Of a stretch of DNA of 64,000 nucleotides, positions 34,917 to 43,863 are shown piece by piece. The position numbers and the translations under genes are program-made. The notes under the pieces were generated by a model. It was not told where the DNA came from. It did no database searches and saw only the letters and a list, made by a program, of their open reading frames with translations. The DNA comes from Bacillus shivajii (lineage in GTDB: Bacteria; Bacillota; Bacilli; Bacillales; Salisediminibacteriaceae). The number at the start of each line of letters is the position of its first letter. Within the stretch, counting starts at the first letter, position 1. The stretch lies in the NCBI RefSeq assembly GCF_020519665.1, contig NZ_CP084703.1, positions 3,906,001-3,970,000 on the forward strand, written 5' to 3'.

Positions 34917-36536
34917 TTAATTATTTAATTCTACGTCTTGTAGTTGGTAAAGGCCTGATGCGTCTGCCCAGAATCCTTCTACTTGATCACTTACTCCCAT
35001 TGTATGTGCTGGGTGGTATAAGAATACCATTGGCGATTGTTCAAGCAAGTAGTTCGTTGCATCTTCATATAAAGCTAGTCGAGTATCTTCGTCTTGTTCG
35101 ATACGTGCTTCATATAGCATTTCATCAAAAACAGGGTCATTCATTTGAGAGCGGTTCCCGTTCCCGATACTATCAGAGTGGAAAAGCATGTGCATTGGAT
35201 AGTCTGCGTCACCTGTTCCAAGAGTTAGACCTAAGATGAACATATCGTGCTCTCCTGCAGCAGTTGCATCTAAATAGGCACCCCACTCAAGAACTTCAAT
35301 TTCAACATCGATACCGATTTGTGCTAGTTCAGCTTGTGTTAGCTCAGCAATGTCAATACGCTCACGGTTATCGTTTGTCCAGATCGTTGTTTCAAAACCA
35401 TCTTCATAACCTGCTTCAGCAAGTAATTCTTTCGCAGCTTCGATGTCACGCTCTAATTTTTCAACATTTTCACTGTATCCGAAGTTAGTATTGTTTACTG
35501 GCCCGACTGCTTCTTCTCCAGTACCTTCAACAATTCCATCAAGAATTGCTTCTTTATCAACAACTTTTGCAACCGCTCGACGTACTTTCGGATCATCAAA
35601 TGGCTCTTTTTCAACATTAAAACCAAGATATGTAATGCTCGCTGCATTACGAACATACGGCGCAACACCATCAGACGCTTCTAAACGGGCAAGGTCAGCC
35701 GGGTTAACTGGGTCAATGATGTGAGAAGCACCTGTTTCAAGTTCACCAATACGCGTTAAATCTTCTGGTACAACTTTGAATATTACAGAATCAACGCGAA
35801 CATGATCGCCCCAATATTCATCATTTGGTTGTAAAGTAATTTGAGATCCGCTCTCCCAAGTGTCAAACGTAAAGAAACCAGTTCCGTATGGGTGTTCGTT
35901 TACGTAGTCACCATATTGAGCACCATCTTCAACTGCTGCATAATCACCTTCAATGACATCTGGGCTAATCATACTAATTGAATAGTGTGCTAAATGTGCA
36001 GGAAGAGGAGCAAAAGGATCTTCTGTGACAAACTGAACGGTATGATCATCAACAACGATCACGTCATCGATAATTTCTAATAAAATTGCACGTGGAGAAC
36101 CTAAATCTGGGTCTAGTATTCTCTCAATATTTGCTTTTACGACATCTGCATTAAACTCTGTACCATCATGGAAATAAACATCTTCACGAAGCGTAAACTC
36201 CCACACATCTTCTTCGACCGCTTCCCATTCCGTTGCAAGGTAAGGCTCAAGCACCATGTCCGTGTCATACCTTACTAATGTTTCATAAAGATTTGTCTGA
36301 ATATTCCCGGATGGAATATCACTTGAGGTATGAGGATCGAGTGACGTTGCATCAGAGAGCTTACCAATGATTAGGTCGTTATCCCCAGCAACAATATCTT
36401 CTGTTCCTATTTCAGTCTCGGTCCCTGCTTCTACTTCAGTACTAGCTTCTTCGTCTGGTTCACTTGCACAACCTATAAGCACAAGCGCCAATGCTGCAGA
36501 AAAAGCACCCGCTTTTAATCCTTTACTTTTAAACAT
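34917..36536 (-). CDS. family-5 ABC solute-binding lipoprotein, paralogue 2
   Basis: 539 residues from the ATG at 36536 (MFKSKGLKAGAFSAALALVLIGC), spaced 7 nt from GGGAGATG. The longer frame to 36638 reads into non-coding AT-rich DNA. Signal, acidic linker and SBP_bac_5 segments match paralogue 1 almost block for block (VWEFTLREDVYFHDGTEFNADVV, KVRRAVAKVVDKEAIL). The two copies differ mostly by conservative changes such as Ile/Val and Glu/Asp. No transporter genes are adjacent. Probably arose by duplication and may have diverged in ligand preference. Each copy has its own terminator and REP-like element. Confidence 0.93.
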   Translation of the reverse strand: MFKSKGLKAGAFSAALALVLIGCASEPDEEASTEVEAGTETEIGTEDIVAGDNDLIIGKLSDATSLDPHTSSDIPSGNIQTNLYETLVRYDTDMVLEPYLATEWEAVEEDVWEFTLREDVYFHDGTEFNADVVKANIERILDPDLGSPRAILLEIIDDVIVVDDHTVQFVTEDPFAPLPAHLAHYSISMISPDVIEGDYAAVEDGAQYGDYVNEHPYGTGFFTFDTWESGSQITLQPNDEYWGDHVRVDSVIFKVVPEDLTRIGELETGASHIIDPVNPADLARLEASDGVAPYVRNAASITYLGFNVEKEPFDDPKVRRAVAKVVDKEAILDGIVEGTGEEAVGPVNNTNFGYSENVEKLERDIEAAKELLAEAGYEDGFETTIWTNDNRERIDIAELTQAELAQIGIDVEIEVLEWGAYLDATAAGEHDMFILGLTLGTGDADYPMHMLFHSDSIGNGNRSQMNDPVFDEMLYEARIEQDEDTRLALYEDATNYLLEQSPMVFLYHPAHTMGVSDQVEGFWADASGLYQLQDVELNN

Positions 36537-36694
36537 GCAATACATCTCCCTATACGTAAAATTTTCAAAAAATAAAATGATGTATTCCAAATTACTATAC
36601 TCAAATAGACTTGTAAAGTTATTTTTTGATAATTTCATTTTTTTAGACTGTTAGAAATACGCATTTAATTATGAAAACCTTTAGCGCTGACAAG

Positions 36695-36709
36695 TGGTGA
36701 AACGCTTAC
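36695..36709. promoter_or_regulatory. possible cre-like site upstream of paralogue 2
   Basis: GGTGAAACGCTTACA resembles CG-centred CcpA/LacI boxes but is one base off the usual spacing. Weak. Confidence 0.3.
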
Positions 36710-36830
36710 ATAGGACTATATTATTATTTTAAAAAATCATTTACGGGACCATCCACTTCCCGCTTTTTGTCGAATATAAAAGTTGGTGAAAGATTCGTTT
36801 CATTTTTTATAAAATCACATCAAAAAACAG

Positions 36831-36873
36831 CCCAGGATATACAACACACTATACCTCCAAGCTGTTTTGTATC
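36831..36873 (-). terminator. possible terminator of the nucleoside operon
   Basis: AAAAACAGC and GCTGTTTT arms with partial AGG/CCT extension and a long loop, 29 bp beyond the permease stop; weaker than other terminators in the window. Confidence 0.45.
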
Positions 36874-36901
36874 AATATCGTTTGTTTATTAAACAACACC
36901 A

Positions 36902-37741
36902 TTAATCTTTTGTACTTGTATTGGTAATCCCTTGAACAAAATAACGTTGTAACGGTAACAAAATGAGAACTGGAATGATAATAGAAATGAGTGCTGCAGC
37001 AAACAATTCATTCCAATAAGTTCCTGTCTCAGTCCTCAGGTCACTTAAAGCTACTTGAATAACTCTGAATTCTTGCGTTCTTGTCGCAATTAACGGCCAC
37101 ATGAATGATTCCCATTGCTGAATAAAGAAAAGTAAAGCAGCAGTTACTGTGACGGGTTTTGATAACGGTAAGACAATATTAAAGTAAATCCTAAACCATG
37201 ATGCTCCATCCATTCTAGCAGCCTCTAACAAGGGCTTGGGGATATCCATAAAAAACTGTCGATACAAAAAGATTACAAGTCCATTTGCAATACCTGGTAC
37301 AATCAAAGCATAGTAAGTGTTGATCCAGCCAAGGCTGTTTACTAAGCTATATAATGGAATCGCAATGACCTCTTCTGGAATCATAAATGTAAGCAAAACT
37401 AACACAAATAACACATTTCTCCCCTTAAACTCAAATACACTTAACGCAAACGCAGCCATGGAGCAAACAAACAAACCAAAAATGATCGTTGCTGTCGTTA
37501 CAAAAAAAGTATTAAATAAGACTCTACCAAAACCTCGAACAGAAAATAGATTAATATAAGCATCCAACGTTAAATCAGTAGGTATAAAGGTCCTCCACGT
37601 TATAGGTGACATATATCTAAAAATATCATCTAAGTGTCGGAATGATGACACAAAACCAAAGGCTAAAGGCATTATAACGATGAACGCTATTAGAACATGG
37701 ATTAAATAAATCAACCAAGGAAACCCAGACTTTTTACGCAT
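36902..37741 (-). CDS. CUT1 ABC permease, MalG type (nucleoside/ribose cluster)
   Basis: 279 residues, six membrane helices. The EAA loop is LLEAARMDGASWFRIYFNIVLPLSKPV (about residues 175-200). It lies 19 bp behind the MalF-type permease and ends the operon that begins with lacI, nucleoside hydrolase and ribokinase. Together with the binding protein it imports a sugar-containing compound. The sequence relates to CUT1 sugar permeases, not to the BmpA-type nucleoside importers, so nucleoside transport here would be atypical. Confidence 0.9.
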   Translation of the reverse strand: MRKKSGFPWLIYLIHVLIAFIVIMPLAFGFVSSFRHLDDIFRYMSPITWRTFIPTDLTLDAYINLFSVRGFGRVLFNTFFVTTATIIFGLFVCSMAAFALSVFEFKGRNVLFVLVLLTFMIPEEVIAIPLYSLVNSLGWINTYYALIVPGIANGLVIFLYRQFFMDIPKPLLEAARMDGASWFRIYFNIVLPLSKPVTVTAALLFFIQQWESFMWPLIATRTQEFRVIQVALSDLRTETGTYWNELFAAALISIIIPVLILLPLQRYFVQGITNTSTKD

Positions 37742-37760
37742 AAGTGTGACTCCTTTTTTA

Positions 37761-38627
37761 TTAATGCTTAGGTCTTAATAACTTAAATTGGACGGTAATA
37801 ATGATAATAGTCAAGATTAAAATTGTAACTACGATCGCTGAAGCTCTTCCCATATTCGAGTAAAGAAATGCGCTATTATAACTCTCAAGCATAAGTACAT
37901 TTGTACTTTGATTCGGTCCGCCATTGGTTAATATATACATGGGGGAAAAAAGTAACATATTAGCTACGGTTACTGATACAACAACAAACGTTAATGGACG
38001 CTTCATCATTGGATAAGTAACATTTTTAAATTTTTGCCAACGGCTAGCTCCATCAATCGAAGCTGCTTCATATAAAGATCTAGGTACTTCTTGAAGTCCA
38101 GCTAGAAAAAATAATGCCCAGTATCCTACACCTCTCCAAGATGCAATTGCTATGAGTGAACCAAGTGCCTGTGATTCACTAGCTAAAAATGGCTGTGGGT
38201 CCAAGTTAAGTGAAATTAATATTGAGTTAATAACACCTTGTTCGGGACTCATCATAATATCCCACAATATTGCAGCTGTAGGGATTGAAACACAAACAGG
38301 GATAAAATTTACGCCACGAAAAAATGCAATTGATCTAATTTTATAATTTAATAAGATTGCCAAAGCAAAAGCGAGAACAATCTGAAGTGGATTGATGAGT
38401 AAATTAAACCATAAAGTAACTTTTAGTGAATTCCAAAAAACAGGATCAGTATAAAGTGAGAGATAATTTGCAATCCCTACAAATTTTAATTCAGCTGTTA
38501 AAAACTCCATTGTGTATAAACTCTGTATGAATGCACTAAATATAGGATAAATTTTGAATAAAATTAAACCTGTAATTGCTGGTAACAAAAATAAGTATGG
38601 TGTTGATATATTTTTTAGCATTTTCAT
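37761..38627 (-). CDS. CUT1 ABC permease, MalF type (nucleoside/ribose cluster)
   Basis: 288 residues. N-terminal STPYLFLLPAITGLILFKIYPIFSAF, EAA loop LYEAASIDGASRWQKFKNVTYPMM near residue 195, and MYILTNGGPNQSTNVLMLESY near the end are characteristic of MalF-like permeases. Partner of the downstream MalG-type gene. A long stem-loop separates it from the binding-protein gene upstream. Substrate inferred only from operon context. Confidence 0.9.
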   Translation of the reverse strand: MKMLKNISTPYLFLLPAITGLILFKIYPIFSAFIQSLYTMEFLTAELKFVGIANYLSLYTDPVFWNSLKVTLWFNLLINPLQIVLAFALAILLNYKIRSIAFFRGVNFIPVCVSIPTAAILWDIMMSPEQGVINSILISLNLDPQPFLASESQALGSLIAIASWRGVGYWALFFLAGLQEVPRSLYEAASIDGASRWQKFKNVTYPMMKRPLTFVVVSVTVANMLLFSPMYILTNGGPNQSTNVLMLESYNSAFLYSNMGRASAIVVTILILTIIIITVQFKLLRPKH

Positions 38628-38671
38628 ATAATCACCTACATTTCATAAACAGCATATTTATAGCAAAAATA

Positions 38672-38746
38672 TAGTGACCAAAATCCACAACGAATGCACT
38701 TTGTTTTTCAATAAAGCTTATAACGTCTGTGGAATATTGGTCACTA
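38672..38746 (-). promoter_or_regulatory. long intra-operon stem-loop behind the binding-protein gene
   Basis: TAGTGACCAAAATCCACAA (from 38672) pairs with TGTGGAATATTGGTCACTA (to 38746) over about 19 positions with small internal mismatches. It sits between the binding-protein stop and the permease start and lacks a clean T-run. Probably sets the binding-protein to permease ratio by blocking exonucleases or partial termination. Confidence 0.65.
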
Positions 38747-38776
38747 CAAAATACCTACATCAAACAAGTTGAGTTA

Positions 38777-40117
38777 CTATTCGTATCTAATTAGCAAATT
38801 ATCTATAACATCAACAATGCTATCAAGTGCAACCTGCGGATCAGTACCATTCTTTATATCTTGTAATGCTCTGTTCATGTTTGTATCCCATTCCAAATAT
38901 CCAGGTGTAAGCGGTCGTGGTGACGCTGTTTCTTCTGATTCACGCGCTGCCATACGCAGTACATTATTCGGAAACTCATCATACATCGGGTCATCATTAA
39001 TTTCATTGATCAAATCAACATGTACAGGTAACGTAGCTCCTTCTTCAAACATGACATCTGCTCCATCACCTAATGTTAAATACTCTAAGAACTTTGCGGA
39101 CGGGTCTTTATTCTCAGAGAATTTAGATATACCGATGCTCCATGACCCTGTCGGAGTCGCCACTTCTCCTCCCTCAAAATAAGGGTGTAACGTTACACCA
39201 AAGTCGACGTTACTATCTAGTAGTCTTGGTAAACCATGAGATAAGCCCAGGAACATCGCAACCCTTTCTGATGTAAAATAATCAATAGATTCTTCTTCAT
39301 TGATCCTCGGACTAATACCCCATTCGTTGAACAAATTATAATAGAAAGTAAATGCTTCAACAGCTTCAGACGAGTTTGTATACCCTTTTGAAGTAAGTCC
39401 ATCTTCACTAAGCATAGAGGCTCCTAAACTATCAGCTAAAGGAAGTAATTGGTAAGCTCGGTCTAACCGGTCAAATGTAAAACCATATACACCTTCATCT
39501 CTATCTGTCAGTTGTTTTGCTATATCTGTAATTTCTTCCCATGTTAACCGCTCCTCTTCACCAGGAAACGGGATGTCATTTTCTTCGAATAGGCGTTTAT
39601 TATAGAAGAGAACTTGACTTGAATTGTTCATTGGTGCAGCCATAATTTCGTCATTATATGTTACCGTCTCTACAGCTGAAGTGACCCAATTTTCTTTTGC
39701 ACTAGAACCTAGTAACTCATCTAACGGCTCGAGATAGCCTTTTAGTGTATAATTGGCAACTAAGGGAGCATCAACAAACAATAAATCGATATCTGATGAT
39801 TGAGCGGACAGTCTTATTTCAATCGTTTCCATTAACTCATTAAATGGAGCAAGTTCTAGGTTAACCTCAATATTAGGATTTTCATTTTCAAATGCTTCAA
39901 TCACTGCATTCAAACCAACTTCATAGTTAGAGTGCGCAAGTAAGTTAACCGTTTGTGATTCTTCTGTGTCTCCACTAGTTCCAGTTGAATCATTTGCTCC
40001 AGCTGTTTCTTCTGAATCACCACTATCGACCTCTTCTTCTCCTCCAGAACATCCAACGATCAGAGCGATGATCATAAAAATACTTAAAAATACTATGAAT
40101 TTTGATGTGGATTTCAT
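38777..40117 (-). CDS. extracellular solute-binding lipoprotein, family 1 (nucleoside/ribose cluster)
   Basis: 446 residues. Signal ends IIALIVGCSGGEEE (Cys23), followed by an acidic Ser/Thr-rich linker. SBP_bac_1 segments are present: VNLLAHSNYEVGLNAVIEAFENENPNIEV, TYNDEIMAAPMNNSSQVLFYNKRLF, and ATPTGSWSIGISKF. It is the substrate receptor of the CUT1 importer. The preceding genes degrade nucleosides and phosphorylate ribose, so a ribonucleoside or riboside is a plausible ligand; no known binding-site residues confirm it. Confidence 0.9.
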   Translation of the reverse strand: MKSTSKFIVFLSIFMIIALIVGCSGGEEEVDSGDSEETAGANDSTGTSGDTEESQTVNLLAHSNYEVGLNAVIEAFENENPNIEVNLELAPFNELMETIEIRLSAQSSDIDLLFVDAPLVANYTLKGYLEPLDELLGSSAKENWVTSAVETVTYNDEIMAAPMNNSSQVLFYNKRLFEENDIPFPGEEERLTWEEITDIAKQLTDRDEGVYGFTFDRLDRAYQLLPLADSLGASMLSEDGLTSKGYTNSSEAVEAFTFYYNLFNEWGISPRINEEESIDYFTSERVAMFLGLSHGLPRLLDSNVDFGVTLHPYFEGGEVATPTGSWSIGISKFSENKDPSAKFLEYLTLGDGADVMFEEGATLPVHVDLINEINDDPMYDEFPNNVLRMAARESEETASPRPLTPGYLEWDTNMNRALQDIKNGTDPQVALDSIVDVIDNLLIRYE

Positions 40118-40310
40118 CTTTGAAATACCCCCTTAATTTTTGTAAATATCCTGCTGCTAAACCCCTCGTATTACCACTAATTAAAACCAAAGTTTTACTC
40201 CATTCTAAAAAGAAGCCAATAATCACTTAGTTACACACAAAAGATGAACTAGGATACCTGTTTGAAGCCACCTCCTTCGATGTAACTATATAGTATAAAA
40301 AATACTTCTT

Positions 40311-41210
40311 TTAAAACTGTTCAACTTCTTCTAAAGTAGGCAATGCAGTTTGTGCACCTTTTCTAGTGACAACAATCGCTGAAGTTTTATTCGCAAACTC
40401 AGCAGCTTCTCGATCGCTCAGTCCCTTTGTTTTTCCAACTGCAAATGCAGCTATATAAGCATCTCCTGCTGCAGTCGCATCAACGGCATTTACTTGATAT
40501 GCCGGGATTAACCTTTCTTCGTCATCATTAATTAAATAGGAACCTCGACTCCCCATCGTCACAATAATTCTCCCTACCCCTTTTGCCTGCAAATGTTTAG
40601 CAGCGACTGCGATCTCCTGTATGGTTGCAACCGGCTTGCCTGTAAGGGCTTGTAATTCAGTTTCATTCGGAATAAGTGCGTATAGGTTACGTAATATTTC
40701 GTTTGGGACTTCCTGCATAGGTGCAGGGTTAAGGATGACTTCTTTGCCCATGTCAACTGCTAAATTAATCGAATATTCTACGACATCTAGTGGAATTTCT
40801 AACTGAATTAATATATAGTCGCTCTGTTCGATTAGGCTTTTCATCTCATCTATATCAGAGATTATTAGTTGATCATTAGCACCTGGAACAATGACGATCT
40901 GGTTGTCACCTTTGCCATCTACGTTTATAAAAGCCATACCTGTTGTACCATCTTGTTTTAAACCATAGGTTGAAACTCCGGCTTGGACTAAACTATTAAT
41001 AAGTCCTTTACCATTTTCATCTGTACCTACCTTACCGATCATAGAGACGTTAGCCCCCAGATTTGCGGCTGCTACAGCTTGATTTGCTCCTTTTCCCCCA
41101 TAACTTTGATGAAAATCTGTACTTAAAATCGTTTCACCAACTTTCGGCAAATGTGGTACTTTTGAAACAAGATCCACATTCAAACTACCAATAACGAGAA
41201 TATTCCCCAA
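40311..41210 (-). CDS. rbsK: ribokinase (PfkB family)
   Basis: 299 residues from a TTG at 41210 (M-GNILVIGSLNVDLVSKVP), spaced 5 nt from GGGGGG. The open frame extends to 41378 but that part overlaps the nucleoside hydrolase 3' end and looks non-coding. Diagnostic PfkB/ribokinase segments: GSLNVDL, SYGGKGANQAVAAANLGA (sugar and phosphate binding) and NAVDATAAGDAYIAAFAVG (anion hole and catalytic Asp). It makes ribose 5-phosphate from ribose and ATP. Following a nucleoside hydrolase, it would capture the released ribose. The TAAGD loop has Ala where many ribokinases have Thr (DATAAGD). Confidence 0.9.
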   Translation of the reverse strand: MGNILVIGSLNVDLVSKVPHLPKVGETILSTDFHQSYGGKGANQAVAAANLGANVSMIGKVGTDENGKGLINSLVQAGVSTYGLKQDGTTGMAFINVDGKGDNQIVIVPGANDQLIISDIDEMKSLIEQSDYILIQLEIPLDVVEYSINLAVDMGKEVILNPAPMQEVPNEILRNLYALIPNETELQALTGKPVATIQEIAVAAKHLQAKGVGRIIVTMGSRGSYLINDDEERLIPAYQVNAVDATAAGDAYIAAFAVGKTKGLSDREAAEFANKTSAIVVTRKGAQTALPTLEEVEQF

Positions 41211-41301
41211 ATGATCCCCCCCAGACCGAAAAAGTGTAACGCACCAGAAACGAACTGTAATCTGTTTTATTTTCTGTATTTTCGGATATTTCCAACCGTT
41301 A

Positions 41302-42252
41302 TTATCTAAAGTATTGGATCGCTGACACGAGCAAATCAACAAAACGCTTACGATCAATATCGAACAAAACTTTAGCATTTTTATCTTTACCTGAGCGATG
41401 ATTAATATCGACGACGGTTGCTCCTGTTGTTAACTTCCCTGCCGTTTCCACGGCAACATGACACTCAACCCCACTAAACAAATCCGGTTGAATAAGGTAA
41501 GCAACTGCACAAGGGTCATGCATGTGAGCCCCTTTGAAATAACCATCCTTAGATATATAGTATGGCGGTGAATGTACTGAAAAATATCTTAATAATGAAG
41601 CCATAATCTCACTAGTTTCATTTCCCACTTCTGCAATTCTATCGATATCTTTTGGCAACAATTTTGCATTTGATGTCACATCTAACCCGCTCATTATAAT
41701 AGGTACACCAGAACGAAAAACGATATCTGCAGCTTCAGGGTCCACGAAAATATTAAACTCAGCTGTAGGAGTCCAGTTCCCTCCGAATCCTGCTCCTCCC
41801 ATTAAGGAAATACAATCAATTTTTCCCTTTAGCTCTGGGTAAGAGGTTAATAAAATAGCGACATTGGTCAGTGGGCCTGTTGCAACGATCGTAATCTTTT
41901 GGTCAGCTTTTATAAGCACATCCTTCATTGCGTCTAGTGCAGAACGTTCGCTTATATTAAAAGTAGGAACCCCTAAATCCGCTCCATCTAAGCCAGATTC
42001 TCCATGGATGTTATCTGCAATGATTAGGTCACGAACTAATGGTTTTTCTGCTCCCTTCGCTATTTCAATATCATTTAATCCTATAAAACTAAGTAGCTTT
42101 TGAGTATTTTTTAATGTTTTCTCTTGCGTTTGGTTCCCCGCACTTGTCGTAATCAACTTCACGTCTAAAGCATCAGAAGATAAAGCTAACAGCAATGCCA
42201 TTGCATCATCATGACCTGGGTCACAGTCAAAGATTAATTCTCTTTTCATCAT
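41302..42252 (-). CDS. inosine-uridine-preferring nucleoside hydrolase family protein
   Basis: 316 residues. The N-terminal FDCDPGHDDAMALLLAL is the calcium- and ribose-binding signature of this family. A later MHDPCAVAYLIQPDLF carries the conserved active-site His/Asp region. It hydrolyses the N-glycosidic bond of ribonucleosides to base and ribose, in the cytoplasm. It starts at an ATG behind AGGGAGAG, 45 bp after the lacI stop, and the ribokinase follows. The set forms a simple pathway: nucleoside to ribose to ribose 5-phosphate. Base specificity cannot be told from sequence. Confidence 0.93.
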   Translation of the reverse strand: MMKRELIFDCDPGHDDAMALLLALSSDALDVKLITTSAGNQTQEKTLKNTQKLLSFIGLNDIEIAKGAEKPLVRDLIIADNIHGESGLDGADLGVPTFNISERSALDAMKDVLIKADQKITIVATGPLTNVAILLTSYPELKGKIDCISLMGGAGFGGNWTPTAEFNIFVDPEAADIVFRSGVPIIMSGLDVTSNAKLLPKDIDRIAEVGNETSEIMASLLRYFSVHSPPYYISKDGYFKGAHMHDPCAVAYLIQPDLFSGVECHVAVETAGKLTTGATVVDINHRSGKDKNAKVLFDIDRKRFVDLLVSAIQYFR

Positions 42253-42297
42253 GTTTCTCTCCCTTAAAATAGCTCGATAATTAGAAATAAACTAGAT

Positions 42298-43314
42298 TTA
42301 ACAGATCGTATTCTCTTTAGTGCTATTACGAACAATTAGTTCAGGCTCTAAATAAATGGAATGTTGAACGATGTCTCTACCTTTATTTATTTGTCTTAGT
42401 AGCATTTTTGCAGCAACTTCCCCCATTTGATATGCTAACTGATCAATTGTTGTTAGCTTAGGGTTTAATAGCTTGTTATATTTGAGGTTATCAAAGCCTA
42501 CAACAGATAAATCATCTGGTATTCGTACCCCTAATTCTGTAGCAGCTTGATATACACCGAAAGCCATTAAGTCATTTAATGCAAAAATGGCGGTGACTTT
42601 TTCTTGAACTAGTAATTCTTTTGCTGCTATATATCCCCCCTCCATTTGGTAATCACCAGGTACAATGAGATTCTTATCAACTTTAATCTCGGATTCAGTA
42701 AGGGCTTTCAAATATCCATTAAGTCGTTCTTTCGAGTTCATAATATGGTCAGGACCTGTAATACATCCAATTTTATTATGATGTAAATCTATTAAATGCT
42801 TTGTAGCAATATATCCTGCCTTCTCATTGTTCACGTATACCCCGTGAAACATTTTGTTATCTAACCCTCGGTCCAATAGAACAACCGGTATATCAGATTG
42901 ACTCACGACATCTTGAAATTTCCTATTTGCTTTTCCATAAGTACACATATATACAATACCGTCTACTTTTTTTTCTTTTATCAATCTTAAAGATTCCAAT
43001 TCTTTCGATTCGTTTCCGTCAGTATTGTACAAAAACACACTGTAATTTGATTGGTTTACAATATCTTCTACCCCTCTGACTAACTCAGGAAAAAATGGGT
43101 TACGAACATCTGGAATAATTAGCCCTATCGTTTTCGTTTGCTTCGTTACCATACTTCTAGCAATCGAATTAGGACGATACCCTACTTCTTCAATGATTTC
43201 TAATATTTTTCTCCGAGTGTCGCTACCAATACCATCTTGATTATTAATTACTCTCGATACTGTAGTTATAGAAACATTAGCTCTTTTTGCAATATCTTTT
43301 ATCGTAATATTCAT
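42298..43314 (-). CDS. LacI/GalR-family regulator of the nucleoside/ribose operon
   Basis: 338 residues. Helix-turn-helix MNITIKDIAKRANVSITTVSRVINNQDGIGSDTRR. Sensor core TIGLIIPDVRNPFFPELVRGVEDIVN and LSVVGFDNLKYNKLLNPKLTTIDQ, close to RbsR/CcpA-like repressors. First gene of the operon, with GAGGTAGAA before the ATG. Directly upstream lies the 24-unit 13-bp repeat array with AACGTT/AGCGTT cores, which could act as a multi-site operator. The presumed ligand is ribose or a nucleoside. Confidence 0.92.
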   Translation of the reverse strand: MNITIKDIAKRANVSITTVSRVINNQDGIGSDTRRKILEIIEEVGYRPNSIARSMVTKQTKTIGLIIPDVRNPFFPELVRGVEDIVNQSNYSVFLYNTDGNESKELESLRLIKEKKVDGIVYMCTYGKANRKFQDVVSQSDIPVVLLDRGLDNKMFHGVYVNNEKAGYIATKHLIDLHHNKIGCITGPDHIMNSKERLNGYLKALTESEIKVDKNLIVPGDYQMEGGYIAAKELLVQEKVTAIFALNDLMAFGVYQAATELGVRIPDDLSVVGFDNLKYNKLLNPKLTTIDQLAYQMGEVAAKMLLRQINKGRDIVQHSIYLEPELIVRNSTKENTIC

Positions 43315-43335
43315 CTGTTCTACCTCATCGTTTGA

Positions 43336-43647
43336 CGTTTTACTTTAACGTTTTACTTTAACGTTTTACTTTAACGTTTTACTTTAACGTTTTACTTTAG
43401 CGTTTTACTTTAACGTTTTACTTTAACGTTTTACTTTAGCGTTTTACTTTAGCGTTTTACTTTAGCGTTTTACTTTAGCGTTTTACTTTAGCGTTTTACT
43501 TTAACGTTTTACCTTAACGTTTTACTTTAACGTTTTACTTTAGCGTTTTACTTTAGCGTTTTACTTTAGCGTTTTACTTTAGCGTTTTACTTTAGCGTTT
43601 TACTTTAACGTTTTACCTTAACGTTTTACTTTAACGTTTTACTTTAA
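43336..43647. repeat. 13-bp minisatellite, 24 tandem units, with an 8-unit higher-order duplication
   Basis: Unit CGTTTTACTTTAA or CGTTTTACTTTAG, repeated 24 times without gaps. A degenerate 25th unit follows at 43648. Units 14 and 22 read CGTTTTACCTTAA. The order of variants in units 8-15 (five G-type, A-type, C-variant, A-type) is repeated exactly in units 16-23, so 43427-43530 and 43531-43634 are a perfect 104-bp direct duplication. It ends 22 bp before the lacI start. No spacer or leader typical of CRISPR exists. Confidence 0.95.
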
Positions 43648-43863
43648 CGTTTTTCCTTACATGTTAGAGCGAGTAACTCCCCATTCGGTTTTTATTGCAG
43701 TACTTCATTTTTTTATAATGAGTGGAAATAAGCCTCTCACTGAAAGAATCTTGTTCGTTTAATAAGACTCTATTCTGTTAGGAGTTTAAATATTCATAAT
43801 AAAATAAAAAGTCTACTTCCATAGATTATCCATACCTTCAAATAAGCTTTTTCATCTAATAAC

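Noticed and set aside
40311-41378. Ribokinase with a 55-residue N-terminal extension resembling a lipoprotein signal
   Set aside because: The extension overlaps the nucleoside hydrolase 3' end and reads through non-coding spacer; TTG 41210 has a strong ribosome binding site and gives the normal ribokinase length.
43336-43647. Possible CRISPR array
   Set aside because: Units are 13 bp and directly adjacent, with no unique spacers and no cas genes; it is a minisatellite.
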